From positions 2,170,001-2,234,000 of the forward strand of contig JAULSU010000006.1 of assembly GCA_030512335.1 (NCBI GenBank): a DNA stretch of 64,000 nucleotides, written 5' to 3'. Below the pieces are notes generated by a model. That model was not told where the DNA came from, ran no database searches, and was given only the letters and a program-made list of their open reading frames with translations. This document shows positions 33,652 to 43,639 of the stretch, piece after piece. Both the position numbers and the translations under genes were made by a program. Source of the stretch: Immersiella caudata. Taxonomy: Eukaryota > Ascomycota > Sordariomycetes > Sordariales > Lasiosphaeriaceae. How positions within the stretch are numbered: the stretch's first letter is position 1; each line of letters opens with the position of its first letter.

Positions 33652-33993
33652 GGTTTGTTCTTTCCACCTGAATTTTGCTGAAAGGTTGCTAAAAATCGAA
33701 ATTCAGCAAGACCCCGGCGTCTCCTGCCCTCTTTGACCATTATGCTGTGCCATGTCGTGCCCAAAGCGACATTAGCCGACAAAAAATCCTGCAGTTATTT
33801 TGGGGTGATGCCTTTATGGAAGTCCCCAATTCTGTGCGGAGGCAAATCAAGACTGCCCTCTAATGCAAGCCACCGGAGACCCGGAAAAGCCGCAAACCAA
33901 GGTCTCAAGTTCTCAGCAGGCTTGAAGGAAGCAATTTCCACCACTTGCCACCTTACTCATAACCGACACCGTTTACCAAAGTTACCCGCCGCC
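33652..33993. other. Intergenic, 342 bp
   Basis: Downstream of the P450 and upstream of the HET gene. No feature beyond a good Kozak context (GCCGCC) before 33994. Confidence 0.5.
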
Positions 33994-35922
33994 ATGGGAG
34001 ACACAGATCAGCATTACCGGCATTCCGTCCTCACAGGAAGCCCCTCAAGCAGCGTGCGACTTCTACAGCCAAGGCCCCGCGTTCTAGGTGAAGTCTTAAC
34101 GAGCAATCCCGTTGAGGCCAACCTAGACCGACACCCGCACTACGAGGCGCTGTCATACTGCTGGGGTGACGCGAGCGACACCACTGACATTCTTCTCAAC
34201 GGAAAATCATTTAGGACCACCAGGAGCTGCTCTGAGGCCCTGAAGCGGCTGCGGCGCCAGCTGGCCACTCGCACACTGTGGGTTGATGCGATTTGCATTG
34301 ACCAGACGTCTGAGACAGAAAGATGCAGCAAATCCCTCTGACGGGCAACATCTACGAGCTCGCAAAGCGCGTCATCATCTACTTGGGTGCGGGGGATGAA
34401 AATTCCAAATTCGTTGTGTGGAGGCTGAGGGCCGAGTATTGGCAAGAACGACAAGAGAGGATGGGCCTTGCGTCTATGCTAATGCTAACCACGGTGGAGA
34501 GGTTGCTTTCAGGTGAGAGATGTGCTCAGGGATGGTAGTTGGGACAGTTTATTACCTAGTTGACCAGCTAACCACTGAAATCCAAGGTCCGCTGTTATCC
34601 CATGTCCAGAAGCACAAGCATGAAGAGGACGATGAAATGCCTTGGATACCGAGGATGGCCACCGCCGACGCCCTTGACATTCTTGACCAAGCATGGTTCA
34701 CTAGGATTTGGACCGTTCAAGAGCTGGCAACGGCCCAAAAGGCAGAGACCATGTGGGGGACAGAGTCAATGGGCTGGGACTTCCTTGTCACCGCTCTTTC
34801 GGCGAACCACACATCTCCAGACCGAGGCAACTCCCAGTTATTATTCCAGCCCACCCCCCGTCTACGGCGTTTCCTCCTTTACGAAGACGCCCAGGCCTTT
34901 GTCCGGCGTAATGAACCCCAACCAGAAAGCATCGATACAGACAGTCCAGCCTCAAAACTTCTTCTCGCCTACCACGGACAGCATGCCACCGAGCCTAGGG
35001 ATGTGGTGTTCGCTCTGGGCGGAATTTTGAAAAGGGTTGGTTACAGATTAGTCGACCTAGAGCCGGAAAATCCACTGCCCAAATATACCACGAGGCGTGA
35101 GTCAACGTGATCACCCAGGACAGCTCCCTCCTGCTCCTAGAAGCCGTCGGTGGGATTCGGGCCACCGAAGGGCTGCCATCGTGGGTGCCGAATTTCTCCC
35201 AGCCTTTCGCACCCTACGCACATGGTATTCAAGTCTACACCGCCCCTGGCAACTCAACCCCGGCATTCGCCTTCTCAGTCGGAAATACTATCCCAAGCGT
35301 TGCCGCCAAGTTCGTCGAAACGATTAAAGCAACATCATCGCCCATCACAGCTCGCATCCTGCGACCACCGCTCTCCGACACACCTAGCAACACCAAAGAC
35401 GGCGTCCTAGCTCAGTTACAATCCTGGCTCGCCTTCGCTGACAACAAGTTTGCTCTCATCCCCCGCTACCGCACGCAAGAGGCGCAGGAACTCGTTTTCT
35501 TCCGCACCATCTTTCGAGACACCTGGTCCCACGTCAACGCCGGCATCTCGGCCGAGCCCCTCAATGGGCGATGGTCGGACATTCTTGCGTGGATCCACGC
35601 AGGGGAGATTGCGACGGCGCACATGAGCCTTCTTACGGGCGGAGAGGTGCTCGAGGCGGGGGTACAGCGCCTCCCTGATCTTTGATATCACCAGAGGATG
35701 TTCTTCACAGCATGGGGTGAAGTTGGTGTGGGGCCGCATGGGATAGAAGAAGGGGATAGGGTTGTTTTGCTCACGGGGTGTCAACTGCAGTATGTGGTAC
35801 GACAAATAGGGCGGGAGGGTAGGATCCGACTCATTGGACCTGCCCATATCGATAACATGACGGGAGGGAGGCGGTGGGTGACTACGGATGGTTCCAATTT
35901 GGATTGGATTGAACTTGAGTGA
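33994..35922 (+). pseudogene. HET-domain (heterokaryon incompatibility) gene, broken
   Basis: ATG 33994 in strong context opens a HET domain: YEALSYCWGD, then LWVDAICIDQ (about residues 85-97). A one-base deletion near 34323 shifts the frame, which resumes with QQIPLTGNIYELAKRVIIYL. A genuine 74-bp intron (34513-34586, CTAAC branch) keeps phase into LDQAWFTRIWTVQELA and EPRDVVFALGG. Near 35100 there is a second break with missing residues. The frame then runs to a TGA at 35683-35685 (a CGA-to-TGA change would explain it), after which family C-terminal sequence (MFFTAWGEVGVGPHGIEEGD) continues to 35922. HET proteins trigger cell death on fusion of unlike strains. Three independent lesions argue for a pseudogene rather than unrecognised introns. 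Confidence 0.8.
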
Positions 35923-35996
35923 GGCGTGGCGGGCTCAAGGATTCAGAAGGACCCTGCCTCATCTTCTGACAGGACGGATACTACATAACGCAGCCC

Positions 35997-36599
35997 TCAG
36001 GCTTGCCTGAACTCGTCAAACAAGGCTCTCACCTTCTGGATCTCGCCCTTCAGTCTCTCCTTCTCTGGCTCGTCCGCAACCCCATCCCACAGCTCTTCGA
36101 CAGATCTGGCTGTGAAGAATCTGTTCGTTTTGTTGTACAAGGGACGGGCTTCATCCTTTGCGCCGTCAACACGAAACACCTCCTTGATGATATCGATGTC
36201 GCCCTCAATGCCGACCAGGTCCCTCGTATCCTCGTAGGCGAACAGGAAACATACAGTTGAGAATCCGGTCCAGCTGATACCACTCAGGCATAGAGAGCAG
36301 GGCTCATGGGTCGAGAAGAACAGGCAGCTGCTAACCGGGGGACGCTCTCCAGCTGGGTTTGCGAAGAACTCGCGGATGCAGTTCATCTCGCCATGGAGCA
36401 ACGGGGACTCTTTGACCTTGTTCACGGAAACGGTGAAGGGCGTGAGGTCGGACTGATGAAGAATGGCAGCGGCGAAGGGAAGGTTTCCTTGGGAGACGCT
36501 CTGTCGCATCAGGGGGACCATCTGCTCCTCTGCGACTTTGAGGACGGCTGAGATGATTTCGGCTGGACGCTCGGATAGGATGTCGGCCATTTTGCTCAA
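35997..36599 (-). CDS. Cytidine/deoxycytidylate deaminase-fold nucleoside or base deaminase
   Basis: 200 residues, single exon. The zinc site is intact: HGE at 69-71 (histidine ligand, glutamate proton shuttle) and PCSLC at 100-104 (two cysteine ligands). The SGISWTGF segment after the PCxxC and the overall length fit the tRNA-adenosine/guanine-deaminase-like branch more than free cytidine deaminases. The start could be at 36599 or three codons later (36590). The neighbours on both sides are broken genes, so this intact gene looks selected. Confidence 0.85.
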   Translation of the reverse strand: MSKMADILSERPAEIISAVLKVAEEQMVPLMRQSVSQGNLPFAAAILHQSDLTPFTVSVNKVKESPLLHGEMNCIREFFANPAGERPPVSSCLFFSTHEPCSLCLSGISWTGFSTVCFLFAYEDTRDLVGIEGDIDIIKEVFRVDGAKDEARPLYNKTNRFFTARSVEELWDGVADEPEKERLKGEIQKVRALFDEFRQA

Positions 36600-36824
36600 A
36601 CACGGGGATTGATTGCGGTTCTATGCTAAGGAAAAGAGTCGGTCAGCCCCCAGAAGCAAACACAGCTAGGTAATCTTCAAGAAGCAAACAAAGTCAACCC
36701 CGCTTTCTAAGCAACAAAGAAAACAGTTCACGTCACGCCGCATTTTGTTTCCCCGGCCGTCCAGCCATCGGATGATCTTCAACAGAGTAGGAGTGGCGCT
36801 GCTGCGATACATTTCTCTTGACTA

Positions 36825-37877
36825 CTGCTCTCTACATCCCATTTGCATCCCGGTCCAATGTCGCTCGCCCGTATGCGCAGCCAACGGTTCCGGGACAAGG
36901 CAAGGCCAGGGATGCAGTCGCTGAGAAATCGTTTCGCACAGTGCCTTCCCCGGGGCATCCGCACCACGCTCCGACTCCCGGTGAAAGCTCCTCGCCTTCT
37001 TCAACCATACTCGCAACGATGACTGGTCAACCACAAAACCCCCCTTGCCCATCGGCCATCGGGCCCTAAGCCCTGCCCCGATTTCCAAACCCCGTATCGA
37101 GAATATTTTTGCCGCATCAACCTCCTCGAAAAGACGAGTCACCACCAGATTGACACCCCCATCCAAGTCCAAACACCTCCCCACCCCCCCTCTCATCCAA
37201 AGGGATCGAATCTCGCCAAACACTGCAAGAAATACCCGCCACATTCAACCCCCCCTCCCCCAACCCAAAGTTAGGGAGGCTAACCCGCCTGACAATCTCC
37301 CAAGCCTGCTCCCAAGTACTAATCCGCGCCCCCAGCTAACAGCCTCGTACGTCAACCATATCCGCGGGATACATGCCAATCCAAGTTCCGCCGCCTGTTT
37401 AAGATCCGAAACCATGAGGTCGGTGTCTGACGTGACCTCTGACAGCGGGAGGAAGTTACTCTGTATCCAAATCATCTCCGTCCTCAGGTGTTGACAAAGA
37501 CGGAGCATGAAACCGAGTTTCTCCATCCTCTTGAGGTGCTCGGTTTGGTTGACGAGGCCTTTCAAACGTGTTATGGGTCCAAGGGATATGATGCTCAAGT
37601 TGCGGGATGAGCACATGGCGTGGGTGGCTTTGACGGCGAGGATCTGGGCGGTAATATGGTCTGTGATGTTTGGGTCTTGCTTCTTGACTTGTTGTGAGGT
37701 GAGGAAGAAATCGTCATAGGAGAGGTGGATATCGGTATGCCCTTCTTTGACGGCTTCATCGAGAAGGCGCTCGACGGCGGTGAAATTCAACGCTTGCCTG
37801 AGGGCAGAGGTGGTGAACATTGGGAATGTGAGACATTGCGAGGTATCCAAGGGCCAGAAGGGAGCTGCAATGGACAA
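36825..37877 (-). pseudogene. Sugar-phosphate isomerase/epimerase-like TIM-barrel gene, frameshifted
   Basis: From ATG 37877, 210 codons include ATHAMCSSRNLSIISLGP, IQSNFLPLSEVTSD and IPRIWLTYEAVSWG, characteristic of fungal xylose-isomerase-like TIM-barrel proteins (3-dehydroshikimate dehydratase / sugar isomerase type). Right after SWG, in a run of five G, the frame is lost by one base; the next frame continues ARISTWEQAWEIVRRVS. A further shift leads to RLFEEVDAAKIFSI near 37115-37155 and a family-like tail near 36860-36930. The CLDTFN motif that normally follows NFGL is degraded. The first shift alone could be a sequencing slip, but the later decay supports a pseudogene. Confidence 0.65.
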
Positions 37878-38636
37878 GGGTTCAAGGCCAGCATTGCTAT
37901 CTTGTGGGAGATGGAGAGATGGAGAGATCGAGTGATTTGAACTTAAATGTCGTGAGCACGAGTCCCAAGCTCACCGTGCCGGGTGAAAGGCCTCTCCTTC
38001 ACATATAATGTCTATTGAGGTCAATAAATTCCCCGGGAAACAATGCCATGGTCAGTTTCAGACACCCCGATCTATTGAATAGCTGACGATGACACAGATT
38101 GACGACATCGCGAACATTATCATAATGTGCGGATACACTGATCAAGCTTCAGATGGAGCCAAAATTCATCGCCTCAACGTCAACACCTAGAGACCTCGAC
38201 ATTCGCTCCCAGTATGCTCCCAGCATGCTCCCAGTATGCATCCCGTGACATCCTACTTCAAATGTACAGGGAAGTTCAGTTGAGCGAGCCGACAATAGGA
38301 TGTAATTCAATGCTAGGCGAATTTTTACTTCAACTTTGCTGTCGAGATGATTCGGTACCTTAAATCACAACCGGAGCGCATGTGCTTTTGGCTATGAATA
38401 CTTCAAACGCAGTCCTCGGCGGACTGGCAGTTGCACTTTCTTGGTATACGCGGGTGCCTAGCTAATTATTTATTGCACCGGGGGCACCTCGGCGTCATCA
38501 ATCAAAGATCGGAGCCGAGATGCATGGCGCCCCATTCAGGCCGCAGTCGCGATTTAACCGGGAAAATGCTATGCATTCGAATGTGCCACGACCCGGGAGC
38601 TTTACCGCTTGCCAAACTTGATCGCTTCCCCCCCTC
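37878..38636. other. Intergenic, no supported gene
   Basis: Divergent upstream region between the isomerase relic and the F-box fusion gene. It contains a triplicated CCCAG(T/C)ATG(C) stretch near 38210-38240. Confidence 0.5.
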
Positions 38637-40928
38637 ATGGCGACAATGCGGTCTCGACCCGCATTTGCCCTTCAAAACACCATCCAAGACTACAGCCCTA
38701 CCATGGAGATGGACCCCAGCAACGCGCCTGACGTGTCCGCTCAAGGGCCGTCGCCTGCTGGCATGGCAAAGCGTGGCTCAACCCCATACAGCGTCTGGGC
38801 AAACGAGGCCGAGCCGAGAATTGGCGCGCGCATCTATGTCGCATGCCGCGATGGCGGTCCCCCGCGAATGGCCACTGCTGGTCCGGTCTTCTCCCACGGG
38901 AAGAAACTCTACCAAACAACGGTTCGGCATGTGTTTTCCAGGCCAGACAGCGCCGAAGGAGCCGCCAGCTCAAACAACACCGCGAACACGTCATCGCCAC
39001 AGCACCATGCATCGCCCTCAATCCAAGCCGAAGAGCAGCACCGATCGCAGGTCCTTGGGAAAGGAAAAGACCCGGAGATACCTCGAGGCGTGTCCTACAT
39101 CGGCAAGGCTGTTCGAGAGACTGTAGAGGGAGATCAGCCAGCACTCGACTGTGCTCTGGTAGAGGTCCGAGCCGGCAGCAACGCGGATCCCAACTTGATA
39201 TCATACGACCCTTCGGACAGCAGCAAGAAGCTTCGCGTCACACGGCCTGCAAACATGACCAAGCTGCGCCCCCAGACTCCTGTCGTCATCGCAACCCCGT
39301 CAGGGCCCGTCAGCGGCACGGTACGCGCTACCCCTACACGCATCAAGACCCAGTTTCAACGCCAGCCGACTGCAGTATACCCCCTAGCGTTGGACGAACA
39401 GATGGAACTAGGCTCTGGCGACTGCGGATCGCCCGTCGTCCTCATCCGGGGGGACGAAGTTCACATGCTCGGCCACATTCTGTTTGGGAATTCCGACGCT
39501 GCTGTGGCATATGTTCTTCCGATGACAGCCATCATCGACTACATGGCCAATATCCTCGGTCCATTGACACCCGAGGGGAGCATCTCGTTGCAACCGGGCC
39601 CCTCCCAACAAGGCACAGAAGGACACAGCAAGCGCACGGAATTCGCCTCTCCCAAATTCTACAAAGACCTCGAGGAGTCAGTCATGCCGAAGACACACAG
39701 GGGCCGTGGTTTGCTCGGAAAGATTGCTGAAAAGATCAGCTATGCATGCCTGTTGATCAAGAGGAGCGACAAGAACCGCAAAGTGGTCCCCAGAACCGAT
39801 TGGTCGTCGTTTGAGGATCTCTTCTTCCAGAAGCTGCCTCCAGAGCTCCGAGATCAGGTCATCGACTACCTGACCTTCCGAGAGGCGATGAACCTGCGAC
39901 ATGTCTCGACCCGATTTCGCGCAGCAGTCTCGGTCAATGGCCGCGCCATCTCGAGGCGCTTCCTCGTCAAGAACCCGCTCCCACCTCTTGCTCTGGCTCT
40001 TTATCCCCACCCATCTCCGGACATCACCCACATCAACATGGTGGGGCACTCTCACGCCGTCGCCTGGCGTTTGGCGGACCACATGGTTCAGTGGCTAAGA
40101 CGAGACATCTTCCTGTACGGCTCTCGGTTCCAGAAGCAACAATTCCAGCCAAAGAAAGTTCGGATGAAACAGCGCCTGCTTCCGTCTTTGCTACTGTTGG
40201 GGCGCTTCTTTGAGATGTGTCGCGGGATCTTGGAGGGCCACGGAAGGGCAGCGACAAACGACCGAACTGGAACCATTGCGTTTCAAGCAGAGAAGGATCT
40301 CATGAAGATCTGCAGCAACGAACTCCTCCTGGAGACCCAGGACGTGGCACTGATCCTGGTCACCTTCCTACGTCGAGCGATGAGAGCTCCCTCAAAGTAT
40401 GGGACGGTTGAGAAGGCCTTGCGCAACAGCCGGGTAGAGCCGCCACCGGACGCGTGGATCGCAGCGGTTCTCTATCACGGGGGGCTGGAAACGATGGTCA
40501 ACATCCTCGATCTGGAGAAGCTCGACAAGAAGGTCGGCGCAGTTCGCGCATACTGCGCTCCTTTACCGCACACAGTACCTGCGGCATCGGCATCGGCAAC
40601 GGCTTCCGGCAGCCCGGAAGCAGTCCTCGACAGTGTAGAGATCGTATCTGAGAAGTACGAAAGCCACAACACCCCCACACCACAAACGAAACGATTCGAT
40701 ATTCACTCCCTGCTCCCACAGCTACCAAACATGGATGACGTATGGCGCCCATCTGCCGAGGCCGTCTTGACCGAGCGAGGGGTGATCCGGGGAAGGCGGG
40801 ATCTCAGCAGCTTTGCCGTTGCGTTGAAGGAGCTGATCCGCGAGAGTGAGACTCGGGCGGACGCTTTGTACAAGAATGGGCACGACTTATGGCATGCTTT
40901 GTCGGATAGCGAGAAGAGACATGGATAA
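38637..40928 (+). CDS. Chymotrypsin-like (GDCG) domain fused to an F-box
   Basis: 763 residues, one exon. The first third resembles a trypsin/chymotrypsin-fold domain of a kind seen in fungal proteins: TTVRHVF with His98, LDCALVEV with Asp171 and GSGDCGSPVV with Cys263 where serine proteases have GDSG. GHILFGNSDAAVAYVLPM follows, equivalent to the C-terminal beta-barrel. His98, Asp171 and Cys263 have the order of a catalytic triad with a cysteine nucleophile. A classical F-box (FFQKLPPELRDQVIDYLTFREAMNL, split here over about 395-420) lies in the middle. About 330 further residues without recognised repeats follow. The F-box would link it to SCF ubiquitin ligases; whether the protease-like domain is active is unknown. 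The start could also be the ATG at 38646 or 38703. Confidence 0.8.
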   Translation: MATMRSRPAFALQNTIQDYSPTMEMDPSNAPDVSAQGPSPAGMAKRGSTPYSVWANEAEPRIGARIYVACRDGGPPRMATAGPVFSHGKKLYQTTVRHVFSRPDSAEGAASSNNTANTSSPQHHASPSIQAEEQHRSQVLGKGKDPEIPRGVSYIGKAVRETVEGDQPALDCALVEVRAGSNADPNLISYDPSDSSKKLRVTRPANMTKLRPQTPVVIATPSGPVSGTVRATPTRIKTQFQRQPTAVYPLALDEQMELGSGDCGSPVVLIRGDEVHMLGHILFGNSDAAVAYVLPMTAIIDYMANILGPLTPEGSISLQPGPSQQGTEGHSKRTEFASPKFYKDLEESVMPKTHRGRGLLGKIAEKISYACLLIKRSDKNRKVVPRTDWSSFEDLFFQKLPPELRDQVIDYLTFREAMNLRHVSTRFRAAVSVNGRAISRRFLVKNPLPPLALALYPHPSPDITHINMVGHSHAVAWRLADHMVQWLRRDIFLYGSRFQKQQFQPKKVRMKQRLLPSLLLLGRFFEMCRGILEGHGRAATNDRTGTIAFQAEKDLMKICSNELLLETQDVALILVTFLRRAMRAPSKYGTVEKALRNSRVEPPPDAWIAAVLYHGGLETMVNILDLEKLDKKVGAVRAYCAPLPHTVPAASASATASGSPEAVLDSVEIVSEKYESHNTPTPQTKRFDIHSLLPQLPNMDDVWRPSAEAVLTERGVIRGRRDLSSFAVALKELIRESETRADALYKNGHDLWHALSDSEKRHG

Positions 40929-41274
40929 TAAGCCTCGGACCTGTACGTGGGTTGGATGCTCGAGACTGGGGGGGGGGGGGGGGGGGGGGGGGGGTCAAGA
41001 AAGGCGTTACAAGGAGGGGAAGGGGGGTCTGGGCAAGCGCTCAGTAAACGGCGTTTGGGGGTTGGATATTGATGTAGCATACGGCAAGCCTCACTTTGGG
41101 TTCAACCCAGTACTCTCCCAAGACTATCTATATATTGTACTCCACCATCATATGTAGATCAAAGTCTATCCTCACAACCGAGGCAGTTGCCAAAGTCTAA
41201 TCCAGCACATGGTATATCTCTATCCCTTCTCGTTTATCCTCCCATTTACCATCAAACACACGTCCCCTCCGATC
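40929..41274. other. Convergent intergenic region with G27 run
   Basis: G27 at 40968-40994 lies between the 3' ends of two convergent genes. Confidence 0.7.
40968..40994. repeat. G27 homopolymer
   Basis: Twenty-seven uninterrupted G residues, unusually long for any genome. It may form a G-quadruplex or be an assembly artefact. Confidence 0.9.
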
Positions 41275-43050
41275 CTACCCACCCATCTCCACATCAGGGT
41301 CAACCTCACTCCCCAGATCCGTCTCCCCCAAGAACGTCCGTCCCAGTAATGCCTCGGGCAGATAATCCTGCTTGACTTTCCCGTCCTTGTAGTTTGGCGG
41401 GTACTTATACGCAGCGCCATACCCCATATCCCGCATCAACCTCGTCGGCGCATTCCGCAAGTGTATTGGTACCGGCAAGCTAGCCACCCCAGGCTCTTGC
41501 AACGCAGCATACGCATTGTTCAACCCGCGATAGGCACGTGTACTCTTCGGCGCGAGACACAGCGCAACGGCGCAGTGCGCCAGCGGGATGCGCGCCTCAG
41601 GCATGCCTATTTGTTGGGCGGCGGTGTATGCGGCTGTTGCGAGAGGGAGGAGGGTGTTATCTGCGAGACCGACGTCTTCGGAGGCGATGACGACCATGCG
41701 GCGGGCGATGAAGAGGGGATCCTCGCCGGATTGGAGCATGCGGGCGAGGTAGTAGAGGGCTGCGTCGGGGTCGGAGCCGCGGACGGATTTGTGGAATGCG
41801 GAGATGGAGTCGTAGTGTTGGTCGCCGGCGCGGTCATAGACGAGGGTCTTGGTGAGGGCGGCCTTGATGTCTTCTTTTGCGAGGGGTGAGGAGGCATTGG
41901 GGAGGCTTTTGTTGCCTTTGGCGAGGGAGAGGGCGAGCTCGAGGAGGTTGAGGGCGGTGCGGGCGTCGCCGTCGGCAAAGGCGGAGAGGTACTGGATTAG
42001 TTCTTCGTCGATTAGTGGGCTGAGCTCGAGGCCGGCTTCGTCGATCTCTTGTTGGAGGGCTCGGAGGAGGATTTGCTGGACGTCTTCGCGGGTCAGGGCT
42101 TTTAGGGTGAAGGTTCGGCAGCGGCTGAGAAGGGCGGCTTGGATCTTAAAGCTGGGGTTCTCGGTGGTGGCGCCGATGAGGGTGATGGTGCCTGCCTCGA
42201 CGGGCTTGAGGAAGACGTCTTGCTGGGCCTTGGAGAAGCGGTGGATCTCGTCGCAGAAGATGATGGTTTTCCGGCCCGTCAGAGTCAGCTCGTTAGCTGC
42301 TTCGGTAAAGAGCTTCTTGACCTCGGCCACGCCGGTGCTCGTTGCGTTGAGCTCGATGAACCGGCTGCCGACGCGACGGGCGATGCATCTTGCAATTGTC
42401 GTCTTTCCCGTCCCGGAGCCGCCCCAGAGGATCATGGAGGGGACCCGATCCGACTCGATCAGCGAGCGTAGCACCCCCGCTGGGCCGACAAGATCTTGAC
42501 CGAACACCTCGTCGAGGGATGTCGGGCGCATACGCTCGGCTAACGGGGCGGCGCGGGCTGTTTTAGACCTCTTGACCAAGGGCCCAGCAATGTCCCCTGC
42601 TGTTCCCTCAGGCGCCGTGGCCGACGGCCTGGCACGGTCGGGCCCATCTGTTTGCCCTCCTCCATTTTTCTCTGCTGCCGGGGCAGACCTGGTTTCTATG
42701 GGAGAGCTGAGGTGGCCAGGGCCCTCCTCGAAGCTCCTCTTGACGCCGCCTGTGGCTCCCGTCGTTTTTATTGGTATTGGTGTTTTCCCGTTCGTCGTTA
42801 AGCTCGGCGTCGCTTGCCTCTTGGCCGCGGGGGTCTGGAAGAATGTCGAGGCCGATCGTTTCTTTTGGGTCGAGCTCGGTGGTTGTTGGGGTTGGGTGCT
42901 CGTGCCGCCGTTGGGGGGCGATGACGTCTTGGGGCCGTTGCTGGAAATGTCTGTAGCGCCCTCGAGAAAGTCTTTGCAGCCCGAGTCGATGTGTTGGTTT
43001 ATGCGGTCGAGCGACTTTACGCCCTGGCTGCAGATGGGACACACCACCAT
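41275..43050 (-). CDS. mgs1: AAA+ ATPase Mgs1/WRNIP1 (replication fork maintenance)
   Basis: 591 residues, no intron. The N-terminal ubiquitin-binding zinc finger (UBZ4) is complete: CPIC, H20 and C25. A low-complexity linker runs to about residue 165. The AAA+ core starts RPTSLDEVFGQDLVGP, with Walker A WGGSGTGKTT, Walker B FCDEIHRF, sensor GATTENPSF and arginine-finger region LLSRCRTF. The C-terminal oligomerisation domain includes VIASEDVGLAD and the family ending with a YKYPPNYKDG motif. The yeast protein binds ubiquitinated PCNA and acts at stalled forks. Length and domain order match the family, and it is a conserved housekeeping anchor in this accessory region. Confidence 0.96.
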   Translation of the reverse strand: MVVCPICSQGVKSLDRINQHIDSGCKDFLEGATDISSNGPKTSSPPNGGTSTQPQQPPSSTQKKRSASTFFQTPAAKRQATPSLTTNGKTPIPIKTTGATGGVKRSFEEGPGHLSSPIETRSAPAAEKNGGGQTDGPDRARPSATAPEGTAGDIAGPLVKRSKTARAAPLAERMRPTSLDEVFGQDLVGPAGVLRSLIESDRVPSMILWGGSGTGKTTIARCIARRVGSRFIELNATSTGVAEVKKLFTEAANELTLTGRKTIIFCDEIHRFSKAQQDVFLKPVEAGTITLIGATTENPSFKIQAALLSRCRTFTLKALTREDVQQILLRALQQEIDEAGLELSPLIDEELIQYLSAFADGDARTALNLLELALSLAKGNKSLPNASSPLAKEDIKAALTKTLVYDRAGDQHYDSISAFHKSVRGSDPDAALYYLARMLQSGEDPLFIARRMVVIASEDVGLADNTLLPLATAAYTAAQQIGMPEARIPLAHCAVALCLAPKSTRAYRGLNNAYAALQEPGVASLPVPIHLRNAPTRLMRDMGYGAAYKYPPNYKDGKVKQDYLPEALLGRTFLGETDLGSEVDPDVEMGG

Positions 43051-43489
43051 GGCGTGAGTGTGCAGAAGTTTGTTTCTCGGGGTTGTCGTAGCTCAGGGCG
43101 AGTGGGACTCTGCGGTTGTGCTGGTTGACGCGTGTTGGCAATGGTTTTTTGACGCGCTGTTGCGCACTGGAGATCCCTGTCGGTGGCGAACGTTAGCGCG
43201 AGCCCGCCACCGCGGTTCGGCAGCTGGCACTGGGGTAAAAGTGGGGCCTGCAGAACGGGCAACCATCATCCGACACAGACAAAGCGATGATCAATAGAAC
43301 AGGAAGACAAGGCAAGAAACTAAGATCTCGGCACATAATTTTGTCGACCAAGGCTGTTTTCAAGGACAATGCGACTGATCTTGCAGTGAAATCGCCATTT
43401 GAAGCGAGCTGCGTTGCCAAGTGGGGCCAATTGGAGCCGGGGCTCTGGGTACAGGGAACTTCTCTCACCAGACAAAGTACAGAACTGGT
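43051..43489. other. Intergenic upstream of mgs1
   Basis: No gene supported. It includes the mgs1 promoter. Confidence 0.5.
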
Positions 43490-43580
43490 GTGCCCGTAGC
43501 ATAATTGGTAATGCGTCTACCACTGTGTATATAGCGGTGTGTTGAAATATCAGATGTAGGTTCGAGTCCTGCCAAAAGCA
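43490..43580 (+). tRNA. tRNA-like sequence, probably a pseudo-tRNA
   Basis: A D-arm (GCAT / ATGC stem, AATTGGTA loop, 43499-43514) and a T-arm (GTAGG TTCGAGT CCTGC, 43556-43572) are well formed, followed by CAAAAGC and an A. The 5' acceptor strand GTGCCCG does not pair with CAAAAGC (four C-A or G-A mismatches), and no standard anticodon stem is found between 43515 and 43555. That middle part is about 15 bases too long and holds a CACTG/CGGTG stem with a nine-base loop. The whole is enclosed by a near-perfect 13-bp inverted repeat (43481-43493, 43578-43590). A T20 tract follows. No amino acid is assigned. Confidence 0.35.
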
Positions 43581-43610
43581 CACCGGTTCTGTGTAGGTTC
43601 TGGGGGGAGG

Positions 43611-43630
43611 TTTTTTTTTTTTTTTTTTTT
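43611..43630. repeat. T20 homopolymer
   Basis: Twenty T residues 30 bp after the tRNA-like sequence. It would act as an RNA polymerase III terminator if that unit were transcribed. Confidence 0.95.
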
Positions 43631-43639
43631 GGGTTCTTT

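Noticed and set aside
43490..43580. Functional nuclear tRNA
   Set aside because: Acceptor strands do not pair and no anticodon stem-loop of normal form can be drawn, so only a tRNA-like relic is claimed.
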